Shown here piece after piece: positions 54,337-64,000 of a DNA stretch of 64,000 bases (positions are counted from its first letter, which is position 1; each line of letters opens with the position of its first letter). A model generated the notes under the pieces. That model was given only the letters and a program-made list of their open reading frames with translations. It made no database searches and was not told where the DNA came from. Made by a program: the position numbers and the translations under genes. Source of the DNA: Megascapheus bottae (Eukaryota; Chordata; Mammalia; Rodentia; Geomyidae); NCBI GenBank assembly GCA_024803745.1, contig JANJXV010000004.1, positions 52,456,358 through 52,520,357 of the forward strand, in the 5' to 3' direction.

Positions 54337-55160
54337 TTTTAATATTTTTTATTGTAATTAATAAAATGGTTACATGATTTGTGCATTAATTCACATACAT
54401 TGATACCCTCTCACATGTCTTGGTCCCCATTGCCCTCCCCCCTACCCCCCATCATGGTTTTCCCCCCTTCCCAATCCAATTTCAAATAGCCAAATACAAA
54501 TATATCCAATATTTCAGATAACAAAGTGAGATACTGTAACAATATGATATAATCAAGGGACAGCAAAAGAGATAAGAGATAACATAGTACATTAAGGACA
54601 ACAATCATTCATTATATGGCTTTTGTTTCAATATCCTTGAGGTCCTTTCAATTAGCTTCATACTATATGGCCTTAAGTATCAAGGTTTTGCTCTATTGCA
54701 AATCTCTGCTAGTAGAGCCCAAGGTTTCTACTGATTATGACAAATGAGGGAAAACATTGAGCCTAAGTTCCTTTGAGTCTGGCTTACTTCACTTAATATG
54801 ATTTTTTCTAAGTCGTTCCATTTCCTAACAAATGGGTTGATGTCGTTTTTTTCTGACAGCAGCATAGAATTCCATTGTGTACAAATACCACATCTTGGTG
54901 ATCCACTCATCAACTGAGGGACATCTGGGTTGGTTCCATATCTTTGCTATGGTGAATAATGCTGCAATGAACATTGTTGTGCTAGTGGATTTAGTATGCC
55001 CTAGTTTCTGGATGGTTGGGTAAATGCCAAGTAGTGGAATTGCTGGGTCATAGGGGAGTTCTATGTTAGCCTTTTGAGGCACTGCCATACTGCTTTCCAT
55101 AGTGGTTGAGTGAGTTTGCACTCCTACCAACAGTGTAGTAGTGATCCCTCCTGGCCACAT
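54337..55160 (-). mobile_element. Young LINE-1, 5'-truncated, inserted in a MaLR LTR
   Basis: 824-bp insert with its tail at the low-coordinate side (TTTTTTATTGTAATTAATAA), 3' UTR up to about 54730 and ORF2 C-terminus from there to the truncated 5' end near 55160. An exact 13-bp duplication flanks it. Confidence 0.96.
54730..55155 (-). pseudogene. LINE-1 ORF2 C-terminal fragment
   Basis: On the minus strand this encodes the last part of L1 ORF2, downstream of the reverse transcriptase. Recognisable residues are PYDPAIPLLGIYP, MFIAALFTIAKIW, CPSVDEWI and MWYLYTMEFYAA. The frame shifts at a run of seven A (minus strand) near 54850, and continues in another frame as KWNDLEKIILSEVSQTQ and MFSLICHNQ to a stop. 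The piece contains neither the endonuclease nor the polymerase active site and has no start context. It is a dead fragment from a relatively recent insertion. Confidence 0.93.
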
Positions 55161-55402
55161 AAATTTATTTCTTCTCTGTTCTGATTGCCAGAGCTCCAAG
55201 GTCAAGTTCAAGGAAAGGTTCTACCATTGGGTTGAAGGGGCTGTCTTCCTAATGGATGGTCACAAACCTCTCCTTTATATAAACTCCCAACCACATATAC
55301 ACTGATGACCTCATTTATTATTACTTACCTTCTAAAAGTCCTGTTTTATTGAAGTTTAGGACCCAACATAAAAACCTTAGGAACACAATTCAATCTATAA
55401 CA
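55161..55402 (-). mobile_element. MLT1-type MaLR LTR, second part
   Basis: Continues 54275-54336: AAATTTATTTCTTCTCTGTT, CTCCAAGGTCAAGTTCAAGG, GGCTGTCTTCCTAATGG, ACTGATGACCTCATTTATTA, and AGGACCCAACATAAAAACCT at the far end. Reversed relative to the plus strand. Joined length about 300 bp, short of the usual 350-400 bp, so some internal loss is likely. Confidence 0.85.
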
Positions 55403-58400
55403 CTCTCAATACGTCATGTGGGAAGAGACTTATTTCAATATAGTTCTTATATTTTTATTTTGATAAAATATAATCATTGGATAAATAGAGTCACTAATTC
55501 CCTGAGTGGGAAATTGTAAGTGCTATAACATGTGGATATTATTTCAGAGATCTAATTAATTTAATTTCTAGCAAATATTTTTTGCAGTGGGCTAGAGATG
55601 TGAGGTTCAATAATTCCTCTTAACATTTAGTGAATTTCTTCAATATGTACTTATTGAGTCATTAAGATATGCCAATTATCACCCATTTTCTTCACATTTA
55701 TCAATTTCCAAAAATATATACAAACTGACAAAACAAGTTTGATCTAAAACTTAAAGCAAGGAATGTACCATTTATTATTACACTCTCTTGAGTATCATTT
55801 AGCTTGAAAGTCTTTGATGGATATACTATGAGCAAAGGGAGAATTTTAAGAGGAACTGATGGTCTCCATTCAGCTCTCAAGAAAGCGTTTTCTGAGAACA
55901 CAGCTTCTTAAAGGCTAATTACTCTGCTAGAGAAGTCCGACCCACTTGAGTGGCCAACAGGTTGCAGAAACTACTTATAGAGACAAGATACTTTGTTATT
56001 CACCTCAGCTAATATTTGCATAACATCTAATTTCCACCAAATAGAATACCTCACAGGCAATATAGGCAACCGAGAGAACTAAGAGAAATAATGACCAATC
56101 ATTATTTCTAAGCTTCCAAATCTATGATGTAGCTCTTAGATTGTTCCCCAGAATAAATTTTTATAAACATCTGCCACCTGAATGGGTATGTACATAGTAA
56201 TCTCACATGTATATCTATGCTTAGTCATAAGGAAAGCAGTGGAAATGTAGAACACATAGAAAAGACTGATCTACCAAGTTTAAAGGGAAACCATCAAGCC
56301 ACATATGTAACTAATAGAACCAGTGGTAGGAATAAAATAATAAATTTATTGCAAAATTTTCTGTAAATATAAACAGCTGCTTCCTAATGATATGTCATTT
56401 GTGGATTTAAGTAACAGGAAGTTATCAGATGATATATGCTTATCAACTTCTTCATTTAAGGGCAATCTAAACCAAATTTGATCTGTTTAACCACTCTCTC
56501 ATCTACATGTCTTCCATGCCTATGATCATGAGTAGCTTTACAGGGGCCCTCATAAATACTTTTGGCTCATTTCAGAATGAAGTTTTGCAAAGTATAAATT
56601 TTTTATTCTTTGAGACTCAATAAATTTATCATTGAATTTGAGTTACTTTCACAAAATCATTCCTCTTCTATCGCAAAACGTTATCACTATAGGAATGTGA
56701 AGCAACAACCTGTTCATCAGAAATGAGAACTTCCAAACAATCCATGAGGGAAACTGAAGTGTTCTGAAGCCACAGTTCAATGTATATACTTACATCTGTA
56801 TTTGTTGTATTTGTTTTCCTCTAAAGTCACTCATAGAAATTTCCTTTATCCTAAAAGAATACGAAGATAAAGCAACTCCAGAAGTGTTTTCTTATTGGTC
56901 TAGCTAACTAGCCATAGCAAGTATATTCAGATTAGTATCAAATAAAAAGTTGACTAAATCATACTTATACATAAAGTTCACAGAGTTAGAGGAAGCACAG
57001 AAATTATTTGTTATTGTTTCAGATACAAAGATACAGATACATACACATTTATTCATTACTTTCATCTCTCCATAAGATCTGAAACCCTAGATAACATGTT
57101 ATCTAAAAAAATTATTGACTGAAAAATCTTCTAGGATTCAAACATACATATAAAATTGTTCACAGATATTGAACCTGAATCTCAAATTTGCCATATAAAT
57201 TTCTTAGCCAAATAAATACTCAGGAGAAGTAGGTATAGATCTCATTATCAGAAAGAACTTTAAGAATATATTTAAAGTCTAATTGATTCAAGATGGCTAA
57301 AGGTTTCCTGAATGATGCATTAGATTCAAGCTATATGTTATAGATTTGTAAGAGAATAAATCAATGCTGAAGTGAATAGGTTTATTCAACACACTCTGAT
57401 CTAAACATAGATATTCTTGTGGAATGCTTTTCACATGGATAATCTGAATTAGTGAAGCATTCAACAGATACGTGTTAGGAATGTTGGTAGTGGGAGTTAG
57501 TCAAGTGACATAATAAAGGATCTGTGCTCAGTCCTGGCTATTAAATGATCTTGTTGAGGGTACTGATCAAATTTGAAAATTACATACAACAAAGAAATAT
57601 AGGTTGTTTATTGGATAAAATAGTCAGAATGAACAAGAAGACATTGCTTTAGTAAACTGCACTTATGGACTGCTTTTAAGGAAGATAAATATAACTATGT
57701 ATGTTATGCCACTCAAATGCAGAGGAAGGTGGAAAGGATTGTGTTTCATATGGAATTGCCACCACTTCCCCAATATAAAGTGAACTTTGATGGGTGTCAG
57801 AAATGTAGATCTGTGTCAATACTACAGCCACATGGAGTCAGAGAGAGGCAAAAAATAAGAAGGCCTCAGAGACATAAAAAAGAATTTACATGAATGAATG
57901 AAAAGTCTCAAGGAAGTAGGTAGGACCTGGGCTTTTTTAAAGTACAGTGAAAACATCCACTAGTGTGTATAGAGTAAATAATATTATAGTACAAGAGTTA
58001 GCAGACTGAAAACTTCTCCTTCCACTGAGAAAAGTCTAAAGATGAATGTTAAAAGGTGGTCCTACAATAGAGAGAGGAGCATTTGATTTCCTGTGTCCCC
58101 TTAAGCTTTCTCTCATAACCCACTGAACATAGAAAAGCAACCCATGGTAAGCAAAGATGTTTATTGTCCCCCCCAAAAAACATAGAAGAAAAAAAGAGCC
58201 CATAAGCTTTTTGTGGAAATCACAATTCTTTACTAAAGCCATTTCTCCACATCTATACATTTTTAGTCTTCCTGGGGAAAGTAAAATGGGGTAGATTCCC
58301 TAGATGATGGTCTAAGCATAAAAAGAGAAAAAGACAATACATATTAATGTAAATCAAAGTTAGAATAACAAAGTATTGAACATTGTTCACTGAAATACAC

Positions 58401-58690
58401 TGTACCTATCTGAATAATAGCTGAGGGAACAGAATGATATTAAACCAATCTTAAAAAAGAATCACACAATGCCTAAAGTATCTTCAGATATTTAATAAAT
58501 TCTCATGTAAAAGACAGATCTACAAGATCCCAGAGGATCAAACCAGGTCTTCCAGATAAAAGCTGTGAGAAAATAAACTCTGATTTAATGTAACAGTGCT
58601 ATAACATTGTAATCTCTCCCTTAGGACACAATGCCACAATATCAGACACAACAAGAATTAGTGGGATACAACAGTTCTAAAGGCAGACCT
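55403..58690. other. Unannotated AT-rich non-coding stretch
   Basis: 3.3 kb with no recognised SINE, L1, LTR or microsatellite. This is the longest repeat-free interval in the window apart from the far right end. The 74-codon frame at 58036-58260 (-) is unmatched. Confidence 0.4.
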
Positions 58691-58699
58691 CCTGCTTTA

Positions 58700-59178
58700 C
58701 TGCATCTTCTGACAAAGGAGACAGATTATAAACCAACATAGAATAACAGGATACTGTTATTGTTTTAAAGGATGTAATCTGAGTAATGTGAGATACTGAA
58801 ACAGAAAGATCTTTTTGCTTTGAGGAGCCATCGAATTCTCACTGAGTAGAAAAGGACAAAACTAGCCAGTCATATGAAGATCTGGAATAAAACAGCAATA
58901 AAGACAAAGGCAAAAGTATATAGAGCTTGGAGTGACAGGATACAGACATAAGACCTACGTAGGAGAAGCAGAATGAGCAAAGGCAGTGAGTGGCCATCAG
59001 AGAAAGGTGAGAATCAGACCCTGGAGAACCTGTGGGCTTTAGTGAAGAGTTCTGATTTGGAGCCTGATCTCAAGAGCATTTGGGATTCTTTGGAAGGGCT
59101 TGAAGTAGAGGAATAATTTCATCAGAATGTGCAAGAGGAAAAGAGTAACAGAAGACCAGCAGGAGAACTGGAGCCCAT
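58700..59178 (-). mobile_element. L2 LINE 3' region
   Basis: The plus strand follows reversed L2: AGCAGAATGAGCAAAGGCAG, TGAGTGGCCATCAG, CCTGTGGGCTTTAGTGAAGA, GTTCTGATTTGGAGCCTGAT, TTTGGAAGGGCTTGAAGTAG, AGGAATAATTTCATCAGAAT. The 5' limit on the low side (58700-58900) is uncertain. Confidence 0.7.
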
Positions 59179-59690
59179 AAATAACTGTAAATTACTTTTT
59201 TGTCTAGACATAAAAGGGAATGAATGAATAAAGATAACTGAGCCTGTAGGAAACAGAAGACAAATATGGCAGCCATCCATGAAAATAATTGAATTCTCAC
59301 CTACTGAAATTAACACTATTTTTGTGACATGAAGACAACAGAGAAAACCAGAGAACACAATTGGTACAAACAACAGGGCATATTGAAAGGGAATCGAAGA
59401 ACTTAAGATTTTCTAGGGTTTTATAAAAAGAGTTTTACTCAGCTCTAACACTGACATATACTAGTGTTAGATGGTCAGTTCTGAGAAAGGAAATTTGTCT
59501 TCCATAAAAGAAACAGCCAGCATCAAGCACAGAAAACAAAAGGTTGTCTTTCTTTTTAGAACTTCCCTGGAAACACTGGGAGTCTGACCAGTCAATCGGG
59601 GTATCCCAATGGCTGTGCTCATATAGTAGACAAACAAACAAACAAACAAATACTGCTACTGTGGTCAAGTTGATTATAGGGTGGAGGAGT
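59179..59690. other. Unannotated non-coding stretch
   Basis: A short (CAAA)n patch lies at 59631-59649. Overlapping minus-strand frames are unmatched. Confidence 0.45.
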
Positions 59691-59691
59691 G

Positions 59692-60062
59692 GTTATACTA
59701 AGAACTGAATTTGGTGACTGTCCAAAAGTGTTAACCTCTAAAGTGATGAGATTTGATGACAGATCTTTTGGTTAAATAAGGCCATGAGAATGGACCCTCA
59801 AGATGGGTTTAGCCCCATTAGTAAAATACATCACAGGGCTTGCTCTGCCCTCTTTGAGCACATACAGTTATGTAGGTACACAATGAGAAAAACAGTATTT
59901 ACTATCCAGGGAGAAAACTTCTCACTAGAAACCAACCATTCTGGTATTTCAGATTTATTTCCATATGCTTGAACTGTGTGAAAGTAGCTTTTAATTGTTT
60001 TAAGTCACTTGGTTTGTGACATTTTGTTGCAGCAGTCCATGCTGCCTGTAACAGTTTAATCT
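59692..60062 (+). mobile_element. MLT1-type MaLR LTR
   Basis: Plus-strand LTR landmarks in order: AAAGTGTTAACCTCTAAAGT, GATGAGATTTGATGA, AATAAGGCCATGAGAATGGA, CCATTAGTAAAATACATCAC, AACTGTGTGAAAGTAGCTTT, TTGTTTTAAGTCACTTGGTT, and GACATTTTGTTGCAGCAGTC at the 3' end. A solitary LTR about 370 bp long, non-coding. Confidence 0.85.
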
Positions 60063-60339
60063 AAGATGAAAGTTACATCTTTCAGGGGTGGAGTATATGA
60101 AAATGAGATGCTCAGTTAAAGTCATTTTTTGCTAAAAGAAACTCATAAAACAGCAAAAAAACCTAATCATTAGTCCATCTTTATTTTGTCAATTTTCAGG
60201 ATATTATCTATCTTTCCCTGGGCAAAGGGTTATATTTTTCTCACCTTATTGTTGTCAGACTTGGTCTTCTGCCCTTCTAGTAAATGAAACATGAATGAAC
60301 ATGACATATTACTTTCAATAGACTTAAGATCATAGCATA

Positions 60340-60562
60340 GGGTCCAGGAGTTTGGCCTAGTGGTAGAGTGCTTGCCTAGCATCCACAAAGCCCTGTGTTC
60401 GATTCCTCTGTACCACATACATAGAAAAACCTGGAAAAAAGAAAAATGAAAAAAAAAAAAGGAAAAGCTTGAAGTGGTGCTGTGGCTAAATTGGCAGAGT
60501 GCTCACCTTGAGAAAGCCAAAGGCTCAGGCTCTGTTCAATCCCAGGACCAGCAAGAAAGCAA
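60340..60562 (+). mobile_element. IDL-Geo SINE with expanded A-rich linker
   Basis: ID-like half: CCAGGAGTTTGGCCTAGTGG, GTGCTTGCCTAGCATCCACA, GTGTTCGATTCCTCTGTACC. Linker between halves expanded to about 50 bp of A-rich sequence (60420-60468). Geo half: CTTGAAGTGGTGCTGTGGCT, TCACCTTGAGAAAGCC, CAATCCCAGGACCAGC. Tail is (AAGAAAGC)n-like. Confidence 0.92.
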
Positions 60563-61380
60563 GAAAGCGAGAAAAAGAAAGACATGCAACATAGGCAATC
60601 AGTACTTTTGCCAGGACCATTCTTTGAGCATAAAGGACATTAATTTCTTTATGTGGTTGATGGACAATCCTAATTCATTTTGGAAGCAAAATATGAGCTT
60701 CCTGAAGTAGTTATTTTTCACCATAGCAATCAGTATTGATGTTGGCTACAGTGCTGGTGGGATTTCAGAATTTTTCTAAATAAATATTCCTCTTTTGTGC
60801 CCAGAGTTATCTTGGCTAGTAAGATAAACTCTATGAAGTTTAGTGCAATAGGAGCATCAATGAAAATGCTTAAAGGGATCCAGCTAGAGTTAGCAATTCA
60901 CAGGACTAGCTTATCTATAACCTTAAAGAATTTCAAGATAAACTCATTAAATCTGCAATAGCAGCACAGGCTGTTTCAAAGAGATCCAAAACTACTATTG
61001 GCATATCTTTACCTGAGATCTACACAACCACCATGCCTAATTCCTCATGGTCCAGAAATTCATCCTGGGAGTTAATCCCAATGACCTGAAAATTCCTGCA
61101 TACTGATGAAATAAGAACTTTAACGAGTCAAAAGTAGTAAGAGACAAGAAACATCAAAATATGAACCTACTTGAAAAATTCAATATAACATCAGAACACA
61201 TCATGTTACCAGCAGTGATTCTTAGGGCTTGGATTTTCTGTTTGTTCATCATTCTTTAATGGCAGCTTTAGAACATGTAACCTGCACATCTGGAAAAATG
61301 CCCTTGCTCCTGTGGGAAGTACAATTGTCTCAGTATTCTATGCCTCACTGAATAGTGTTCTAGTGTATTCACACAACTCC
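60563..61380. other. Unannotated non-coding stretch
   Basis: No recognised element. Confidence 0.4.
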
Positions 61381-61384
61381 TTAG

Positions 61385-61425
61385 AAGGTATTGGATTTAT
61401 TGTTCTTATTTGACAGATGAAGCAA
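61385..61425 (-). mobile_element. Possible MIR fragment
   Basis: GGTATTGGATTTATTGTTCT, TATTTGACAGATGAAGCAA resembles the reversed MIR block ending in TTTTACAGATGAGGAAA. Only about 40 bp; weak. Confidence 0.4.
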
Positions 61426-61600
61426 TCCCTCTCCCTCTCTCCCCTCTCCCTATGTCCCTCTCCCCTCTTCCTTCTCCACTCTCCCCTCTCCCCTCTTTCC
61501 TTTCTCCTCTCCCTTCTCCCCTCCCCCCTCTTCCCTCTCCTCTCTTCCCTTCACTGGATTATCAACTTCTCCCCTCTCCCCTCCACTGGATTATCGACTT
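61426..61600 (+). repeat. CCCTCTCC polypyrimidine repeat with a 32-bp duplication
   Basis: About 125 bp of near-pure C/T (61426-61551) built on CCCTCTCC-type units. A 32-bp period then duplicates CACTGGATTATCAACTT (61552-61568) as CACTGGATTATCGACTT (61584-61600). Frames of repeated Leu-Pro-Ser are artefacts. Confidence 0.93.
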
Positions 61601-61895
61601 GGTAATGTCAACTTTCAAGTGCAGTCTTAGACATGAAATAATCCTATGAATCTGTGGTACCACAGTTTCTTACAGAAGGCTATTTTTTACTTCCAAATAT
61701 TGATAAAGTCCTAGAAAAACATAATTACCAAAAGTGATACCCAATGTTTCACCAAGAATATTAAGCATTTACATTTTTAATCTCAGCTTGTCTGTGCAAA
61801 TGAAGAAAGAGGAAATCAGTGTTCCTGATGGATATGATCAATAAAATCAAAGAAAATTGATTCACGGAGTAACAGGGAAAATGAAAATCAAAATT

Positions 61896-61916
61896 ACTAT
61901 TATTATTATTATTATT
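61896..61916 (+). repeat. (TAT)n microsatellite
   Basis: Seven TAT units. Confidence 0.9.
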
Positions 61917-61919
61917 CAC

Positions 61920-64000
61920 CACCGTACAAGTGTCCTAACAAGATCTATTTCTCCTCTCCTCTCTAAGTAAAACCATTCTCAAAATTCGAACTATTAGCTT
62001 TCGTCTCACCTTCAGACTCAGCATGTTGATTTAGTTAGATTAGGGGAAGTGGGACAGAGGCACCTCAACAGATGTATGATCATTTAGGAAGATAAAAATC
62101 TACTTGTGAAGCAATTTAATGTATACAAATTCTCTATGAAAACTTTGAGGTCCTAGAACTTTCCTAAGGATTCTTGATCCAGATCATGTTTTCAATTTTT
62201 TACTTCTATTAGGTCTTCTTAAACTTTATCTGTTAAGTGATACTTGCTAGATGCAAATGAACTGAACAAAATTGAATGGAAGAATGAGCCTATTCAGTAG
62301 AAAAGATAACTGATTTGTTTGTTTTCAAAGGGAGCATGAGACTGGTATTCCTTGCATTGACTAACATATACATGAGTTTCTCCTGTGCTCAGAAACATAC
62401 AGCATCCTATCTTACCCCAGACAATACATCAGAGGACTGTCAGCAATCCGCTCAAACTTGCTCTTCCTCTGCAAACAAGGACACTTGGAGATTTACTCTT
62501 ATCATCTGCTCCCCCAGAATTTTTCCAATAGTGATCTTAAGGCTTTGTGGAGGTGGGAGGGATTGACGTATATACTTTTCTTTAAGTTCCTTTGAAGATA
62601 CTTAGGGAACCATGTCAGAAGAAAACAACTCTGATAACAGCACCCTTGGAACATCTTTTCAATCTTAGCAGTACCCTTGAAAGAAAGCATACCAATGACA
62701 AGTATCTGTAGCTTCTACTGATGCGAGAGTCCACAGAGGGCTATCAAGGAACCTGCATAGAAAACCGAGTTCAGAATGGCCTCCAGGGATCTACCTGGAG
62801 AGAAAAATAAACCTGTTTAGAAACTCAATGAAGCTGTTAGATATATGATACAATTCTCTGGGGATATATTTATCTTTACTAAACCATGCAAGTCATGAAA
62901 TTGATTAAGGAATATATTGTTAATAGTCAACTCATATTAATAAATGACAAGAAGTAGTATTTTAAGTTAATTAATATAAATGTGTCAGGAAGGGTATAGG
63001 AAAGAAACACATTAAAGGTGGATGATGCTGTCTTTCTATGAATATTATTATAAGGCCAAGAACAACACTAAGCTTCCTAATTTACTTATATTAATTTTAG
63101 ATATTAGCAATTACAACTTGTGCTTCCAAATCCCATAAAGTACAAAGCTACCATGAAATAGAATTAAGAGGGAGCTTTAGAAATTCATTAAAATGAAGTT
63201 AGTGGAAGCATCATTTTTGGCTATTACAGAAATATATGTCTGTATATACACTATTTATGATACCATTTGAGACTTACATAAAATATAAGTTGAAAAAATG
63301 TGTTTCCTTCAATAATTTACAAAGGTAGAAAATAACAGCAAAGGGAACTGAGAACAAATCTCATCCTTTCTCCTATTGTAATAAACAGATATTGCATCTG
63401 TAGCTTGTAATGTGGATGCTTAATTTGAACCTAGACAAGCCCTGTACTATGAAAAGATTAAAGGGATATCTGACTTAAAAAATACTGGAAAAAATGCTAT
63501 TTCTGGTACATCATCATGCTTGCAACATATTAAACAAATCTAACACTTGCTAACTTTATAATCAAATTTTAAAATGGATTGAGATGGCTGTCACAGAAAA
63601 GTTTTAAAGTCATTCCTGAAATTTTAATGGCAACTCTAGCAATATGTGTATTCCTTTTGAGGGCCCAAGGAAGATCAATGGTATTTAAAAACAAAATTGA
63701 CTTTAAAACATGTTAGCTTTTTCCCCTACAATTCATTTTACTTATGGGTCATTTCCTGATTCCAGCACAAGGTAAATTACCACATAAATTTCCTTATTTT
63801 CATTCTGTATAACTAGTAGTTCCAGGACATTTCATTTTTATTGAAATTATGTGCTCTGAAATAAATAGATTAAGCCTTCCAATTAACTAACTTTCAGAAC
63901 AACCAATCAATAGAATTTCAAATCTGATGAAGGATACACTATTTTTAAACAGACATGCAAAAAAGAACCACCCCCCAGAAAAACCCTAAATGGGATGCAA
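61920..64000. other. Unannotated AT-rich non-coding stretch
   Basis: 2.1 kb without recognised repeats. The 83-codon frame at 62315-62566 (+) is unmatched. The window ends in ordinary sequence with no boundary feature. Confidence 0.4.

Noticed and set aside
54825..55211. 128-codon minus frame as a possible host gene
   Set aside because: The recognisable residues are LINE-1 ORF2 C-terminus. The insertion is bounded by a target duplication and lacks start context and catalytic domains.
61410..61649. Leu-Pro-Ser-rich frames resembling a low-complexity protein
   Set aside because: Products of the CCCTCTCC polypyrimidine tract.

Overview
This window is non-coding nuclear DNA from a mammal, almost certainly a rodent of the superfamily Geomyoidea (kangaroo rats, pocket mice, pocket gophers). 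The main evidence is repeated dimeric SINEs with an ID-like left half and a 'Geo' right half (IDL-Geo, described only from Geomyoidea), plus a second abundant SINE with a B1/7SL-like head joined to a related right half. Older B1/ID SINEs, rodent-type LINE-1 3' ends, MIR, L2, HAL1 and MaLR LTRs fit a placental rodent background. The sequence is AT-rich and CpG-poor, with no CpG island. I found no protein-coding exon or functional RNA gene. Open frames of up to about 170 codons occur, but none matches a protein family I recognise except stretches that are LINE-1 ORF2 debris.

Layout. 1-5.8 kb: four copies of an old L1 3'-end family, two B1-type SINEs and a large GGAA microsatellite. 5.8-13 kb: mostly unique sequence with an L2 end, a MIR, a cluster of three CA/TG arrays, and a U6 snRNA pseudogene at 12.1 kb. 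13-16.5 kb: an L1 whose 5' part is inverted (twin-priming type), two tandem IDL-Geo SINEs inside one target-site duplication, and a 1-kb L2. 16.5-19.6 kb: unique AT-rich DNA. 19.6-23.1 kb: ancient L2, two HAL1-like ends and an old L1M 3' end carrying a SINE. 24.3-25.6 kb: L2 interrupted by a young L1. 26.4-31.2 kb: SINEs, MIR, a GATA array, and a SINE-in-SINE-in-L1 nest. 31.2-35.6 kb: L1 on L1 insertions, with a 17-bp perfect inverted repeat at one junction, and a MaLR LTR. 36-42 kb: mostly unique, with one MIR and a cluster of ancient B1/ID SINEs. 42-53 kb: dense SINEs and L1 3' ends, including one nested insertion with a clear 16-bp target duplication and one composite that looks like an L1 3' transduction. 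54.3-55.4 kb: an MLT1-type LTR split by an L1. 55.4-64 kb: largely unique, AT-rich, with an L2 and a second MaLR LTR.

There is no operon or pathway to describe. The biology of the window is retrotransposition: LINE-1 machinery appears to have mobilised its own 5'-truncated copies, the SINEs and the U6 transcript, and several insertions can be ordered in time from their nesting and target-site duplications. Repeat family names come from memory of consensus sequences. Boundaries are by eye, good to roughly 10-30 bp unless a target-site duplication fixes them.
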